In this document: positions 31,838 to 40,783 of the stretch, in pieces
How positions within the stretch are numbered: the stretch's first letter is position 1
How the letters are laid out: every line of letters starts with the position of its first letter
Source of the DNA: Gammaproteobacteria bacterium
GTDB lineage: Bacteria > Pseudomonadota > Gammaproteobacteria > JAPPPA01
Direction: 5' to 3'
Assembly (NCBI GenBank): GCA_030425645.1
Contig: JAUHZK010000005.1
Coordinates: 1 to 64,000, forward strand
DNA length: 64,000 nucleotides
Translations under genes and position numbers: made by a program
The notes under the pieces: generated by a model
What the model saw: only the letters and a program-made list of their open reading frames with translations
What the model was told of the DNA's origin: nothing
The model's database searches: none

Positions 31838-34585
31838 CTAGTGCGCTTCGTCCCAGTTATCCCCTACGCCAGCCTCTGCTACCAATGGCACATTTAAGTT
31901 AGCCGCAGATTCCATTACCTTTTTAATGTCAGCCGTGGCCTCGGCGACTTGGTCTTGGCGAATTTCAAATACTAATTCGTCGTGCACCTGCATGATCATT
32001 TTGCAGTCATAGTTACTGGTCGGTAGCCACTCGTCTACATCAATCATGGCGCGTTTAATAATATCGGCTGCGGTACCCTGCATTGGCGCATTAATCGCTG
32101 TGCGCTCCGCGTGCTGACGACGAGCGCCGTTGCGAGAGTTAATCTCAGGCAAGTACAAGCGCCGCCCCATTAAGGTCTCCACGTAGCCATTGTCTTTAGC
32201 GCTAGCGCGGGTTTCATCCATATAGCGTTTCACACCCGGGTAACGCTCAAAATATAGATCCACATACTCTTGCGCCTCGCCACGGCCAACACCTAGCTGC
32301 TTGGCAAGGCCAAAGGCAGACATGCCGTAAATCAGACCAAAGTTAATCGCCTTGGCAGCACGGCGGCGCTCGGTGGGCACGTCCTCTAGCGGCAAGCCGA
32401 ATACTTCGGCAGCCGTGGCGGCGTGGATATCACGCCCCTCAGCAAAGGCATCTAGCAAGCTTTGGTCACCCGACAGGTGCGCCATGATGCGCAGCTCAAT
32501 TTGGGAATAATCCACCGCCACCATTTTGTAGCCGTCTTCTGGCACAAAGGCTTGGCGCACGCGGCGGCCTTCTTCGGTACGAATTGGAATATTCTGCAAA
32601 TTAGGGTCAGTGGAAGACAGGCGGCCCGTGGCAGCCACTGTCTGGTTATAGCTGGTATGTACGCGGCCGGTATTGGTATCAACCTGTTGCGGCAACTTAT
32701 CGGTATACGTCGACTTCAACTTACTTAAACCGCGATGCTCAATAATCAGCGCGGGTAAGGCGTAATCTTGCGCCAGCTCTTGCAGCACATCTTCCGCAGT
32801 CGACGGCTGCCCTTTCGGGGTTTTACGAATGACCGGAATGCCCTGCTTTTCGAACAGAACTTCTTGCAGCTGCTTGGGCGAACCCAAGTTAAATTCGCAG
32901 CCAGCCTCTTCAAAAGCCTTGCGCTCTAGCGCCGCTAACTTGTCAACGATCTCGGCACTGTGCTCAAGCAAAATGCGGCTATCCACCTTCACGCCGGTAT
33001 GCTCAATGCGCTCCAGCACCGGTGCCAGCGGTAGCTCCAGCTCCTCGTAGACACGGCGCATACCGTCTTCCGACTGCAGCTGCGGCCAGAGTTGCTGGTG
33101 CAGCTGCAACGTCACATCGGCGTCTTCAGCGGCATAAGGGCCGGCCGTTTCAATCTCAATCTGGTTAAAGGTTTTTTGTGCCTTACCTTTGCCAGCAATG
33201 GCTTCAAATTTAACTGTGCTGCGGCCCAGATATTTCAGGGCCAAGGTATCCATATCATGGCGGCCGCCACCGGCATTCAGCACATAACTTTGCAACATGG
33301 TGTCGTGCTCAAAACCTTGTAGGCGAATGCCGTGATTTTCCAGCACGTGCATATCGTATTTCAGGTGCTGCCCGACTTTTTTCACGTCAGCGTTTTCTAG
33401 TAAGGGCTTGAGCTGCGCCAGCACAGTGTCGCGATCTAACTGCTGCGGCGCGCCTTCGTAATCATGCGCCAGTGGCACATAGGCCGCTTTGCCAGCCTCC
33501 ACCGCAAAGCTGACACCAATAATCTCGGCTTGCATATAGTCGAGGGAGTTAGTTTCGGTATCAAAAGCCACCAGCTCGGCAGTTTCCAAACGCTTTAGCC
33601 AAGCATCTAACTCAGGCTGTTCAAAAATAATGTCGTAGTCGCCGTCGGCAACTGGCAATGGCGTAGCCTCGGTAGACGCTTCCTCGCCACCGGCGGTCTG
33701 TGCAACCAAGCCAAAGTCCGGCAATTCATCACCTTGGCTTTTGCTAAGTGCGTCACGCAGCCAGGTTTTAAACTCCATTTCTTTGTAGAGGTCTACCAAC
33801 TGGTCCCAATTGGTTTCGGCCTGCGTACAAAGCTCCTGCCACTCCGGCAGCTCGACATCGAGCTTAATGGTGGCTAGCTCATAGCTCAGCGGCAGCTGAT
33901 CAAGTGCACCACGTAAATGCTCGCCAATTTTGCCGCCCATATTTGGCGCCGCTGCCATCACGCCTTCAACATTTTCAAACTGTGCTAGCCATTTAGTGGC
34001 CGTTTTAGGGCCGCATTTAGGCACGCCGGGAATGTTATCGACGCTGTCACCGACCAAGGCTAACCAGTCGATAATTTGATCTGGACGCACACCAAACTTT
34101 TCTACCACGCCGGCCGGATCCATGGTGGTATTGCTCATGGTGTTAACCAATGTGACTTGGTCATTCACCAGCTGCGCCATATCTTTGTCGCCGGTAGAAA
34201 TCAGCACATCATGGCCAGCGTCACCGGCAATCTTGGCTAGCGTGCCAATCACGTCGTCAGCTTCAACACCGGTTTCCATAATCAATGGATAACCTAATGC
34301 CTTCACAATTTGATGCAGCGGTTCAATCTGCACACGCAAATCGTCAGGCATAGCCTCACGGTTAGCTTTGTATTGATCGTATAGCTCGTCTCGGAAGGTT
34401 TTGCCGGGGGCGTCAAACACCACGCCTAAGTAATCTGGCTGAGTTTCGTCAACCAGCTTCTTCAGCATATTAACCACGCCATAAGCGGCGCCGGTGGGCA
34501 GCCCCTTGCTGTTAGTTAATGGTGGCAGCGCGTGGAAGGCGCGAAACAAATAAGACGAGCCGTCGACAAGAACCAACTTAGCCAT
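31838..34585 (-). CDS. polA: DNA polymerase I
   Basis: A full-length 915-residue polymerase with all three domains: N-terminal 5' nuclease (VDGSSYLFRAFHAL, STGDKDMAQLV), central 3'-5' exonuclease with intact acidic site (VAFDTETNSLDY near 340), and polymerase domain with motif A DYSQIELRIMAH and motif C QVHDELVFE. It processes Okazaki-fragment ends and fills repair gaps. The start lies 3 bases from the lysA stop, so the two are probably one transcript, an arrangement unlike the usual lysA-dapF. Confidence 0.97.
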   Translation of the reverse strand: MAKLVLVDGSSYLFRAFHALPPLTNSKGLPTGAAYGVVNMLKKLVDETQPDYLGVVFDAPGKTFRDELYDQYKANREAMPDDLRVQIEPLHQIVKALGYPLIMETGVEADDVIGTLAKIAGDAGHDVLISTGDKDMAQLVNDQVTLVNTMSNTTMDPAGVVEKFGVRPDQIIDWLALVGDSVDNIPGVPKCGPKTATKWLAQFENVEGVMAAAPNMGGKIGEHLRGALDQLPLSYELATIKLDVELPEWQELCTQAETNWDQLVDLYKEMEFKTWLRDALSKSQGDELPDFGLVAQTAGGEEASTEATPLPVADGDYDIIFEQPELDAWLKRLETAELVAFDTETNSLDYMQAEIIGVSFAVEAGKAAYVPLAHDYEGAPQQLDRDTVLAQLKPLLENADVKKVGQHLKYDMHVLENHGIRLQGFEHDTMLQSYVLNAGGGRHDMDTLALKYLGRSTVKFEAIAGKGKAQKTFNQIEIETAGPYAAEDADVTLQLHQQLWPQLQSEDGMRRVYEELELPLAPVLERIEHTGVKVDSRILLEHSAEIVDKLAALERKAFEEAGCEFNLGSPKQLQEVLFEKQGIPVIRKTPKGQPSTAEDVLQELAQDYALPALIIEHRGLSKLKSTYTDKLPQQVDTNTGRVHTSYNQTVAATGRLSSTDPNLQNIPIRTEEGRRVRQAFVPEDGYKMVAVDYSQIELRIMAHLSGDQSLLDAFAEGRDIHAATAAEVFGLPLEDVPTERRRAAKAINFGLIYGMSAFGLAKQLGVGRGEAQEYVDLYFERYPGVKRYMDETRASAKDNGYVETLMGRRLYLPEINSRNGARRQHAERTAINAPMQGTAADIIKRAMIDVDEWLPTSNYDCKMIMQVHDELVFEIRQDQVAEATADIKKVMESAANLNVPLVAEAGVGDNWDEAH

Positions 34586-34588
34586 GGT

Positions 34589-35842
34589 TTATACCTGCTC
34601 TCCGGCCCATAGGCTTTCAATGCTCTCGCGCTCACGCACGACGCGCACGCTGTCGCCTTCGACTAACAGTTCTACTGGACGTGGTCGGCTGTTGTAGTTG
34701 CTGGCCATCACAAAACCATAAGCGCCAGCCGACATTACCGCCAACACATCGCCCGCTTCTAATGCCAGCGCCCTGTCTTTAGCGAGAAAGTCGCCGGTTT
34801 CGCAAACCGGGCCGACCAAATCCCACTGTTCAGTCGGCTCATTTTCATTCGCTTGCACCGGCAGCACTTGGTGCCAACCTGAATATAAGGCCGGACGAAT
34901 CAAATCGTTCATAGCCGCATCAATCAGAGCAAAGTTTTTATGCTCGGTCGGCTTTAAAAATTCAACCGTGGTTAATAGGCAGCCAGCATTACCCACAATA
35001 CTGCGGCCCGGTTCCATCACGATCTCAAGCTCACGACCTAGTGCATGCGCATCCAAGCGCGCCAACACGGCTTGCGCATACTCATCAGCGGAAGGCGGCA
35101 CTTCATCGTCATAGCAAATCCCTAAACCGCCACCAATATCAATATGCTGCAAACGAATGCCTTGCTCAGCCAAGCTATCAATCAAAGCTAGGACTCTATC
35201 TAAGGCATCTTCAAACGGCGTGACTTCGGTTAGCTGAGAACCAATATGGCAATCGACACCAACCACGTTAATACATGCCATTGCCGCAGCGCGCGCATAG
35301 ACCCGCGGGGCTTCGTTGATATCAACGCCGAACTTGTTCTCTTTTAGGCCGGTAGAAATATAGGGGTGCGTCTGCGCGTCCACATCTGGGTTTACCCGCA
35401 GCGAAACCGGCGCGCTAACGCCCATCTGTTCAGCAACAGCGTTAATGCGATCCAACTCAGGCTCAGACTCCAGATTAAAACAGTGAATACCCGCCTCTAG
35501 CGCTTGGCGAATCTCGGCAACCGTTTTGCCGACACCCGAGAACACAACCTTATTAGCATCGGCCCCGGCCGCCAGCACTCGTGCCAACTCACCGCCGGAA
35601 ACAATATCAAAGCCACTACCAAGATCAGCCAGCAACTTCAGCACGGCCAAATTAGAGTTGGCTTTTACGGCGTAACAAATCAAATGCGGACGACTGGCAA
35701 ACGCTTTGTCCAGAGACGACCACGCACTTTCGATCGCAGCGCGCGAATATACATAGGCGGGCGTTCCGTGCTGCTGAGCCACATCGGCTAGGGCCACCTC
35801 TTCAGCAAAGAGCTGACCGTTCTTCGTTTCAAAAAAATTCAT
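34589..35842 (-). CDS. lysA: Diaminopimelate decarboxylase
   Basis: A 417-residue PLP enzyme of the alanine-racemase/ornithine-decarboxylase fold that makes lysine from meso-diaminopimelate. PLP lysine lies in CYAVKANSN near residue 60, the His/Gly PLP-phosphate loop in DIGGGLGI, EPGRSIVG follows, and the catalytic Cys of the partner subunit is in GPVCETGDFL. It follows lptM in the usual order, but polA rather than dapF comes next. Confidence 0.96.
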   Translation of the reverse strand: MNFFETKNGQLFAEEVALADVAQQHGTPAYVYSRAAIESAWSSLDKAFASRPHLICYAVKANSNLAVLKLLADLGSGFDIVSGGELARVLAAGADANKVVFSGVGKTVAEIRQALEAGIHCFNLESEPELDRINAVAEQMGVSAPVSLRVNPDVDAQTHPYISTGLKENKFGVDINEAPRVYARAAAMACINVVGVDCHIGSQLTEVTPFEDALDRVLALIDSLAEQGIRLQHIDIGGGLGICYDDEVPPSADEYAQAVLARLDAHALGRELEIVMEPGRSIVGNAGCLLTTVEFLKPTEHKNFALIDAAMNDLIRPALYSGWHQVLPVQANENEPTEQWDLVGPVCETGDFLAKDRALALEAGDVLAVMSAGAYGFVMASNYNSRPRPVELLVEGDSVRVVRERESIESLWAGEQV

Positions 35843-35871
35843 TCTAGATCTATTCAGATTTGGCGCTGCAG

Positions 35872-35988
35872 TTAGCCCTGAGACTGCTCGGTTTCGGCGG
35901 CAGATTCAGCTTCTGGAATCACTAAATCACCTTTCAATCCACAGGCAGACAAGGCGCAAAAAAGCAATACAAGGGATAGCAAACGCAT
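35872..35988 (-). CDS. lptM: LptM/YifL-type small lipoprotein
   Basis: A 38-residue lipoprotein: signal MRLLSLVLLFCALSAC with lipobox L-S-A-C, then GLKGDL as in LptM/LppL proteins, and an acidic tail. LptM (YifL) assists maturation of the LptD lipopolysaccharide translocon in enterobacteria and is commonly encoded just before lysA, as here (29 bases before). An in-frame ATG at 36003 is possible, but the signal peptide fits the ATG at 35988. Confidence 0.85.
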   Translation of the reverse strand: MRLLSLVLLFCALSACGLKGDLVIPEAESAAETEQSQG

Positions 35989-36039
35989 AGTTATTCGTAG
36001 CATAGTAATGTCAATAATCGACCATTATAAGGGCGAACC

Positions 36040-36651
36040 ATGACCGGCCTCAGTCTGATTGCGTTATTTGTTGGAATTCCCGCCGCTTGGTTAGCCTTAG
36101 GCGGCATCAAACACCTTTTTCAAAGGCATTTAATTCGCGCCGGCGTACAAGGTGGCTTTGGTTTAGGTCTTGCCGGTATCGCCGCGCTAACCGGTTCTCT
36201 GGGGCTGAACGTATACGGCTATCAACGCCTTACCTGGGAAGCACCCATTGCAGAAGTACATGTCATCCAAGCGCTTGACGATGGCTGGCTAGTTACATTG
36301 TCCGAAACCAATAAAGCCCCTCAAGAGTTCCTACTCGCTGGTCAACAATGGCGGCTAGAGGCTGAAGTGATCAAATGGCACAGCTGGGCCAATGTTTTGG
36401 GCTTAGACAGCCAGTACCGGCTTGAGCGCTTAAGTGGCCGCTATGCAGACGTTGCCGACAGCCGCCGTCTACGCGGCAGTGCTTATGACTTAACCGCAGA
36501 CGACTCGACGCTGCTCGACCAAATCCCCAGCCGCTGGCGTCCTTGGGTAGATACCGAATATGGCGGCGGCGTGTATATGCCGCTAGACGCTGGCGCTCGT
36601 TATCGCATTGCCATCACCCAAACTGGCTTGTTGGCGCGCCTTGTCCCCTAA
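36040..36651 (+). CDS. Uncharacterised membrane-anchored protein (203 residues)
   Basis: Two hydrophobic segments near the N-terminus (LSLIALFVGIPAAWLALGG and GFGLGLAGIAALTGSLGLNV) precede a soluble part of about 140 residues, probably periplasmic, rich in Trp and Tyr (DDGWLVTLSE, WRLEAEVIKWHSW). Similar proteins have been labelled multidrug efflux pump in databases, which the size does not support. The gene diverges from lptM. Function unknown. Confidence 0.65.
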   Translation: MTGLSLIALFVGIPAAWLALGGIKHLFQRHLIRAGVQGGFGLGLAGIAALTGSLGLNVYGYQRLTWEAPIAEVHVIQALDDGWLVTLSETNKAPQEFLLAGQQWRLEAEVIKWHSWANVLGLDSQYRLERLSGRYADVADSRRLRGSAYDLTADDSTLLDQIPSRWRPWVDTEYGGGVYMPLDAGARYRIAITQTGLLARLVP

Positions 36652-36764
36652 GGCACAGCTCGACCCCGCTAGCCAGAGCGCGGCGGTGGCTCTAGAATAA
36701 CCGTCAAAACCAACCATAACTTGGCGAGCAGCCTCAGCTAGAGACTATCGCCTAGGATCACAGC

Positions 36765-38012
36765 ATGTTCGAAACTGTTATTCAGACGGCCTCTGAGGCT
36801 TTTAGCGCCAACCCTTGGGCGTTTATTGCTATCCCCTTTATTAGCGCCATTGTCGGCTGGACCACCAATGTAATCGCACTAAAGATGATGTTTATTCCGA
36901 TTGAATTTATCGGCATTAAACCGTTTTTAGGTTGGCAGGGCATTGTGCCTAGCAAGGCCAAGAAAATGGCCAGCATTGCTTGTGACTTGATGTTGGAGCG
37001 TTTGGTGAATGTGCGCGAGGTTTTCCAGCGCCTAGACCCAGACCGCATTGCCAAAGACCTAGAACAACCACTACTGACCATGACCAAAGACGTGGTCGAC
37101 AACGTTATGGACAGCTACCAACCCGGCCTTTGGGAAGGTATGCCTCAGGTAGCCAAAAACCGCATCTACAAAAACGTTCAGAAAGAAACGCCAGCGATTG
37201 TTTCTGGGCTGATGGAAGAAATGAAAAACAACATCGAAAATATTTTCGATGTGAAAAGCATGGTGATTAACAACTTAATGCGTGACAAAGAGTTGTTGAA
37301 CCGAATCTTTTTAGAAACCGGCGAAAAAGAATTCGTCTTCATCGGTCGCTCTGGCGGTTACTTTGGTTTTGCCTTCGGCATTATTCAGGCCATCGTTTTT
37401 CTGTTCTGGCCAAACAACTGGGTGCTGCCAATCGCCGGTTTATTAGTGGGTTATCTAACCAATTGGATTGCCCTAAAAATGATTTTCTTGCCACAACAGC
37501 CAAAGAAATTTGGTCCAGTGGTGGTGCAAGGTCTATTTCATAAACGTCAGAAAGAAGTCTCGGCTGATTACGGTGCCCTGATTGCCGATGAAATTTTGAC
37601 TCCAGCCAATATGATTGAAGAAATCATCAACGGCCGCCTGTCAGACAACTTGATTGATTTGGTCACCCGTCATGTTAAGGCCGCGGTTGACGAGCAAGCG
37701 GGCATTACCAAGCCGTTTGTTGTACTCGCCGTTGGCGGCGGTGCTTACAAGGGCATGAAAGAAGCTGCGGTGGCGACCTTTGTGTCTAACATTCCCGAAG
37801 CATTGCGACATATTGAAGGCTACGCGCAGGATGCGATGGATGTGAAAAACACCATTATTGATCGCATGCAGCAACTCACCCCTGAGCAGTTTGAAGGTCT
37901 CATTCGCCCCGCCTTCGAAGAAGATGAATGGATGTTAATCACGGTGGGGGCAGCACTCGGTTTTGGTGCGGGTGTGGCCCAGCTAGTGCTTATGTTTGGC
38001 GGTTCTTTATAG
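36765..38012 (+). CDS. DUF445 family membrane protein
   Basis: A 415-residue protein. A membrane segment at about 17-50 contains FISAIVGWTTNVIALKMMF, and a second copy of this motif occurs near 225 (GLLVGYLTNWIALKMIFLP); a third hydrophobic segment closes the protein. Duplicated G-W/Y-x-T-N-x-I-A-L-K-M motifs define DUF445. No function is established. The 36652-36764 gap before it shows no gene. Confidence 0.85.
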   Translation: MFETVIQTASEAFSANPWAFIAIPFISAIVGWTTNVIALKMMFIPIEFIGIKPFLGWQGIVPSKAKKMASIACDLMLERLVNVREVFQRLDPDRIAKDLEQPLLTMTKDVVDNVMDSYQPGLWEGMPQVAKNRIYKNVQKETPAIVSGLMEEMKNNIENIFDVKSMVINNLMRDKELLNRIFLETGEKEFVFIGRSGGYFGFAFGIIQAIVFLFWPNNWVLPIAGLLVGYLTNWIALKMIFLPQQPKKFGPVVVQGLFHKRQKEVSADYGALIADEILTPANMIEEIINGRLSDNLIDLVTRHVKAAVDEQAGITKPFVVLAVGGGAYKGMKEAAVATFVSNIPEALRHIEGYAQDAMDVKNTIIDRMQQLTPEQFEGLIRPAFEEDEWMLITVGAALGFGAGVAQLVLMFGGSL

Positions 38013-38039
38013 GCAAACCGCGCCAAGCCTGAGGCGAGC

Positions 38040-38312
38040 ATGAACCCGAACACCCTGGCAATTGGCCTGTTTTTGTTTGGCAGCGGCCTCACCCTAGGGC
38101 TAAGCGCTCTGGTGCTTGGACTCACATTATTTAGAGACGACAGCCGCCAACCGAGCGGCGAGCAAGACCCTCATCGCTTCTGGCTGGAACGTTGGGTGCG
38201 AACCCAAAAACCTGAATACCAGCGCTTTAGCTACTTGGTCATCAGCAGTGCAATGCTGCTGTGTTTAGCCGGTAGCGTATGGATGCTATATCAATCCGCT
38301 TATGCCGCCTAA
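38040..38312 (+). CDS. Small two-segment membrane protein, unknown
   Basis: A 90-residue protein with two transmembrane helices (IGLFLFGSGLTLGLSALVLG and ISSAMLLCLAGSVWMLY) and a charged loop between (HRFWLERWVRTQ). I do not recognise the family. It follows the DUF445 gene by 27 bases and may be in its operon. Good coding character and a plausible GAGGCGAGC ribosome site support it. Confidence 0.6.
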   Translation: MNPNTLAIGLFLFGSGLTLGLSALVLGLTLFRDDSRQPSGEQDPHRFWLERWVRTQKPEYQRFSYLVISSAMLLCLAGSVWMLYQSAYAA

Positions 38313-38444
38313 ACTAACTGTCGACCATGCCGGTTGAATCCCACGGCTGAACTCCGCACTACTTTTTTCTACGTATCAGCATGAAACCACCGCGACTTTC
38401 TGTAGTCTGTAGCTACATCAAGCGTAGAACTAGAGGGGCACAGC

Positions 38445-39173
38445 ATGATACTCAGCAGACTTAAACCACAGTTAATTCTCCCAATTTCATTATTGGCGTT
38501 GCTGTGCCTACCGCTTACCAGCCAGGCCGAAGACGAGCAGCCAAGCATTAATGTCTCTGGTGTCGGCGAGATTAGCGCTGCCCCCGATAAGGCGATGGTG
38601 TCGGTTTCCATTGAATCCCGACGCAAACGTATTCAAGAAGCGCGCGACGAGGTTGCCGCGGTTATTGGTCGCACCCTTGCGGTGACTGACTCTCTGGATA
38701 TCGACCGCAAATACGTCAACACCAGCGCCAGCACCATTCGCCCTGAGTATCGTTACGACAACGGCAAACGCAGCTTTCAAGGCTATTACGTTTCACGTCA
38801 GGTACTCATCGACCTGCGCGACCTAGACAACATTGGTCCGCTCACAGAAAAGCTATTGGACGCCGGTATCAATAACGTGTCACCGCCCAGCCTCGGTTCT
38901 ACTAAGGCAGCCGACTTAAAACGCCAAGCTTTAAAGCGCGCCACCGAAGACGCCAAACGTAATGCGCAAATTATTGCCGAAGCGCTGGATGTCAAAGTCG
39001 GCAAGCCCATCAGCGTAAACGCGCATAGCAATAATCACCGCCCAACACCGCGGCCAATGATGATGAAGTCAGCCGCCTATGCTGACGCTGAGTCATTCAG
39101 CCCGGCGGAAACCTACGAAACCGGCGAAATTCGTTTTAGCGCTAACGTCAATGCACGTTTTTCGATTGAATAA
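38445..39173 (+). CDS. SIMPL domain (DUF541) periplasmic protein
   Basis: A 242-residue exported protein with a signal peptide (PISLLALLCLPLTSQA) and a SIMPL/DUF541 domain: INVSGVGEISAAPDKAMVSV at the start, then repeated beta-alpha units (YYVSRQVLIDLRDLD, GINNVSPPSLGS). E. coli YggE, a member, is linked to oxidative-stress physiology; a role here is not predictable. A terminator at 39239 follows. Confidence 0.85.
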   Translation: MILSRLKPQLILPISLLALLCLPLTSQAEDEQPSINVSGVGEISAAPDKAMVSVSIESRRKRIQEARDEVAAVIGRTLAVTDSLDIDRKYVNTSASTIRPEYRYDNGKRSFQGYYVSRQVLIDLRDLDNIGPLTEKLLDAGINNVSPPSLGSTKAADLKRQALKRATEDAKRNAQIIAEALDVKVGKPISVNAHSNNHRPTPRPMMMKSAAYADAESFSPAETYETGEIRFSANVNARFSIE

Positions 39174-39238
39174 TTAAGCCCTAGTACCAGCTAGAAGTAC
39201 AACTAAAGCAACCGTTTAGAAAACACGTAAAACATTAG

Positions 39239-39267
39239 CCCGGCAGACCCAACTTTGCCGGGTTTTT
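39239..39267 (+). terminator. Intrinsic terminator after the SIMPL gene
   Basis: CCCGGCA (39239-39245) pairs with TGCCGGG (39256-39262), followed by TTTTT. It lies 66 bases after the stop at 39173. Confidence 0.85.
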
Positions 39268-39343
39268 CCTTGAAAATATTTTGGTTCGGGTTTCGGCCCT
39301 AGAAGGATTACTCATTTGTGTTCATTTTCTTCCCGAAGGCCGA

Positions 39344-39560
39344 GTCTATTTTTGAGGCATCAAAAATAGACGAAAAAATGCTTTACCCACCGCGCGGCCG
39401 CTTCGCGGTTCCTTGCGCTACTCGCAAAATCGAGCGCCTGCGGAACTCGCTACGCTCAAACAGGCCGCAGGCTCAATCTCGATTTTACTCCGTTGCTCAG
39501 CCGCACAAAGGGCAAAATACTGCTAACCAACTTTCCGCTCGCCCTGAGCTTGTCGAAGGG
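39344..39560. repeat. Cluster of structured intergenic palindromes
   Basis: Three palindromic units occupy the gene-free stretch before the esterase. One is a perfect 12-bp stem with a 4-base loop (GTCTATTTTTGA at 39344-39355). A larger stem has arms AAAATCGAGCGCCTGCGG (39426-39443) and CCGCAGGC...CTCGATTTT up to 39486. The third is CCCTGAGCTTGTCGAAGGG at 39542-39560, a form widespread in proteobacterial intergenic regions. They look like dispersed REP-type non-coding elements, not genes. Confidence 0.6.
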
Positions 39561-39639
39561 TAGCCGAGCATATCTTCAACACCTTTACTGAACCCCGGTA
39601 CAATCGGCGCCTTTGTCATTCTCAGAAAGACGCCGAATC

Positions 39640-40308
39640 ATGGATTACCCACTCAACCCTGTTGTTTTAAACGCACCCGGAAAACACACCGCTACAGTTA
39701 TTTGGATGCACGGCCTTGGTGCCGATGGCAATGACTTTGTGCCGGTAGTACCCATGTTGGGTCTGGCTGCTGATCACGGCATTAAGTTTATCTTTCCCAA
39801 TGCACCACAACGCCCAGTGACTATTAATGGCGGCATGGTTATGCCAGCTTGGTACGACATTTTGGGTGTTGATTTTGGCAGCCAACAAGATGAACAAGGC
39901 ATACGTGGTTCACAGGCCGAAATTGAAAAAATTATCGCTGCTGAGATTGCCAACGGTATTCCAGCAGAGAGAATTGTCTTGGCCGGTTTTTCGCAGGGTG
40001 GCGTAATTGCGCTACATACGGGCCTACGCCAAGGCAAACAATTGGCGGGCATCCTGGCGTTATCAACCTATCTAGCCTTGCACGACAAACTGAGCGACGA
40101 AGCCAATCCGGCCAACCAGAACACACCTATCTGGATGGCCCATGGCAACTACGACCCAGTCATCCCCTTCCGCTTTGCCGAGCAATCGCGCGACCGTTTG
40201 CAACAAGTGGGTTATGAGGTGGAATGGCATGCCTACCCGATGGAACATCAGGTGGTAATGGAGCAAATTAGCGAGATTGGTATTTGGCTGCGTAAAGTAC
40301 TACCTTAG
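39640..40308 (+). CDS. Alpha/beta hydrolase, carboxylesterase/phospholipase family
   Basis: About 222 residues with the carboxylesterase-II layout: WMHGLGADGNDF oxyanion region, nucleophile elbow GFSQGG near 115, Asp in GNYDPVIPF near 170 and His in PMEHQVVM near 203. These enzymes hydrolyse short-chain esters or lysophospholipids. The ATG at 39640 is preferred to a TTG at 39613 that adds nine residues without similarity. Confidence 0.88.
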   Translation: MDYPLNPVVLNAPGKHTATVIWMHGLGADGNDFVPVVPMLGLAADHGIKFIFPNAPQRPVTINGGMVMPAWYDILGVDFGSQQDEQGIRGSQAEIEKIIAAEIANGIPAERIVLAGFSQGGVIALHTGLRQGKQLAGILALSTYLALHDKLSDEANPANQNTPIWMAHGNYDPVIPFRFAEQSRDRLQQVGYEVEWHAYPMEHQVVMEQISEIGIWLRKVLP

Positions 40309-40339
40309 CTGTACCACCCCAATCGTGCCGGAGATACAA

Positions 40340-40756
40340 ATGCTTAACAAAATCATATTTGCCGCAGCCGCGCTGGTAGTTAGCCAAGCCGCTGTCGCGA
40401 CCGACTTAAGCAGCCCCTCGCCAGCCGGGGCCAGTACCTATTTTATTAGCCCGCAAGATGGCGACACGGTTGGCGAAACCTTCACTGTTAAATTTGGCTT
40501 ACGAGGCATGGGCGTGGCTCCCGCCGGCGTCGAAAAGGCTAATACCGGCCACCATCACCTGATTGTTGATGACGAATTACCCGCACTCGACCAACCCATG
40601 GGTAGTAACGTTAAACATTTTGGCGGCGGCCAAACCGAAGCCAGCATCGCCCTGCCTAAGGGCAAGCACACGCTACAGCTAATCCTAGGTAATCACCTGC
40701 ATGTGCCGCATCAGCCACCGGTGACTTCAGAAAAAATTACCATCACGGTCGAATAG
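40340..40756 (+). CDS. DUF4399 periplasmic protein
   Basis: About 138 residues. A signal peptide (NKIIFAAAALVVSQAAVA) precedes a DUF4399 domain with TYFISPQDGDTV, GVEKANTGHHHLIVDDE and LGNHLHVPH. The His clusters (GHHHL and HLHVPH) suggest metal binding. Function unknown. The ATG at 40340 with CCGGAG upstream fits the signal peptide. Confidence 0.82.
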   Translation: MLNKIIFAAAALVVSQAAVATDLSSPSPAGASTYFISPQDGDTVGETFTVKFGLRGMGVAPAGVEKANTGHHHLIVDDELPALDQPMGSNVKHFGGGQTEASIALPKGKHTLQLILGNHLHVPHQPPVTSEKITITVE

Positions 40757-40783
40757 TTAGCCATAAAGGCAGGTCTAGCCAGG

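Noticed and set aside
39318-39563. An 81-residue reading frame in the palindrome cluster
   Set aside because: It is made of the hairpin repeats, lacks codon-usage and ribosome-site support, and overlaps palindromes typical of non-coding repeats.
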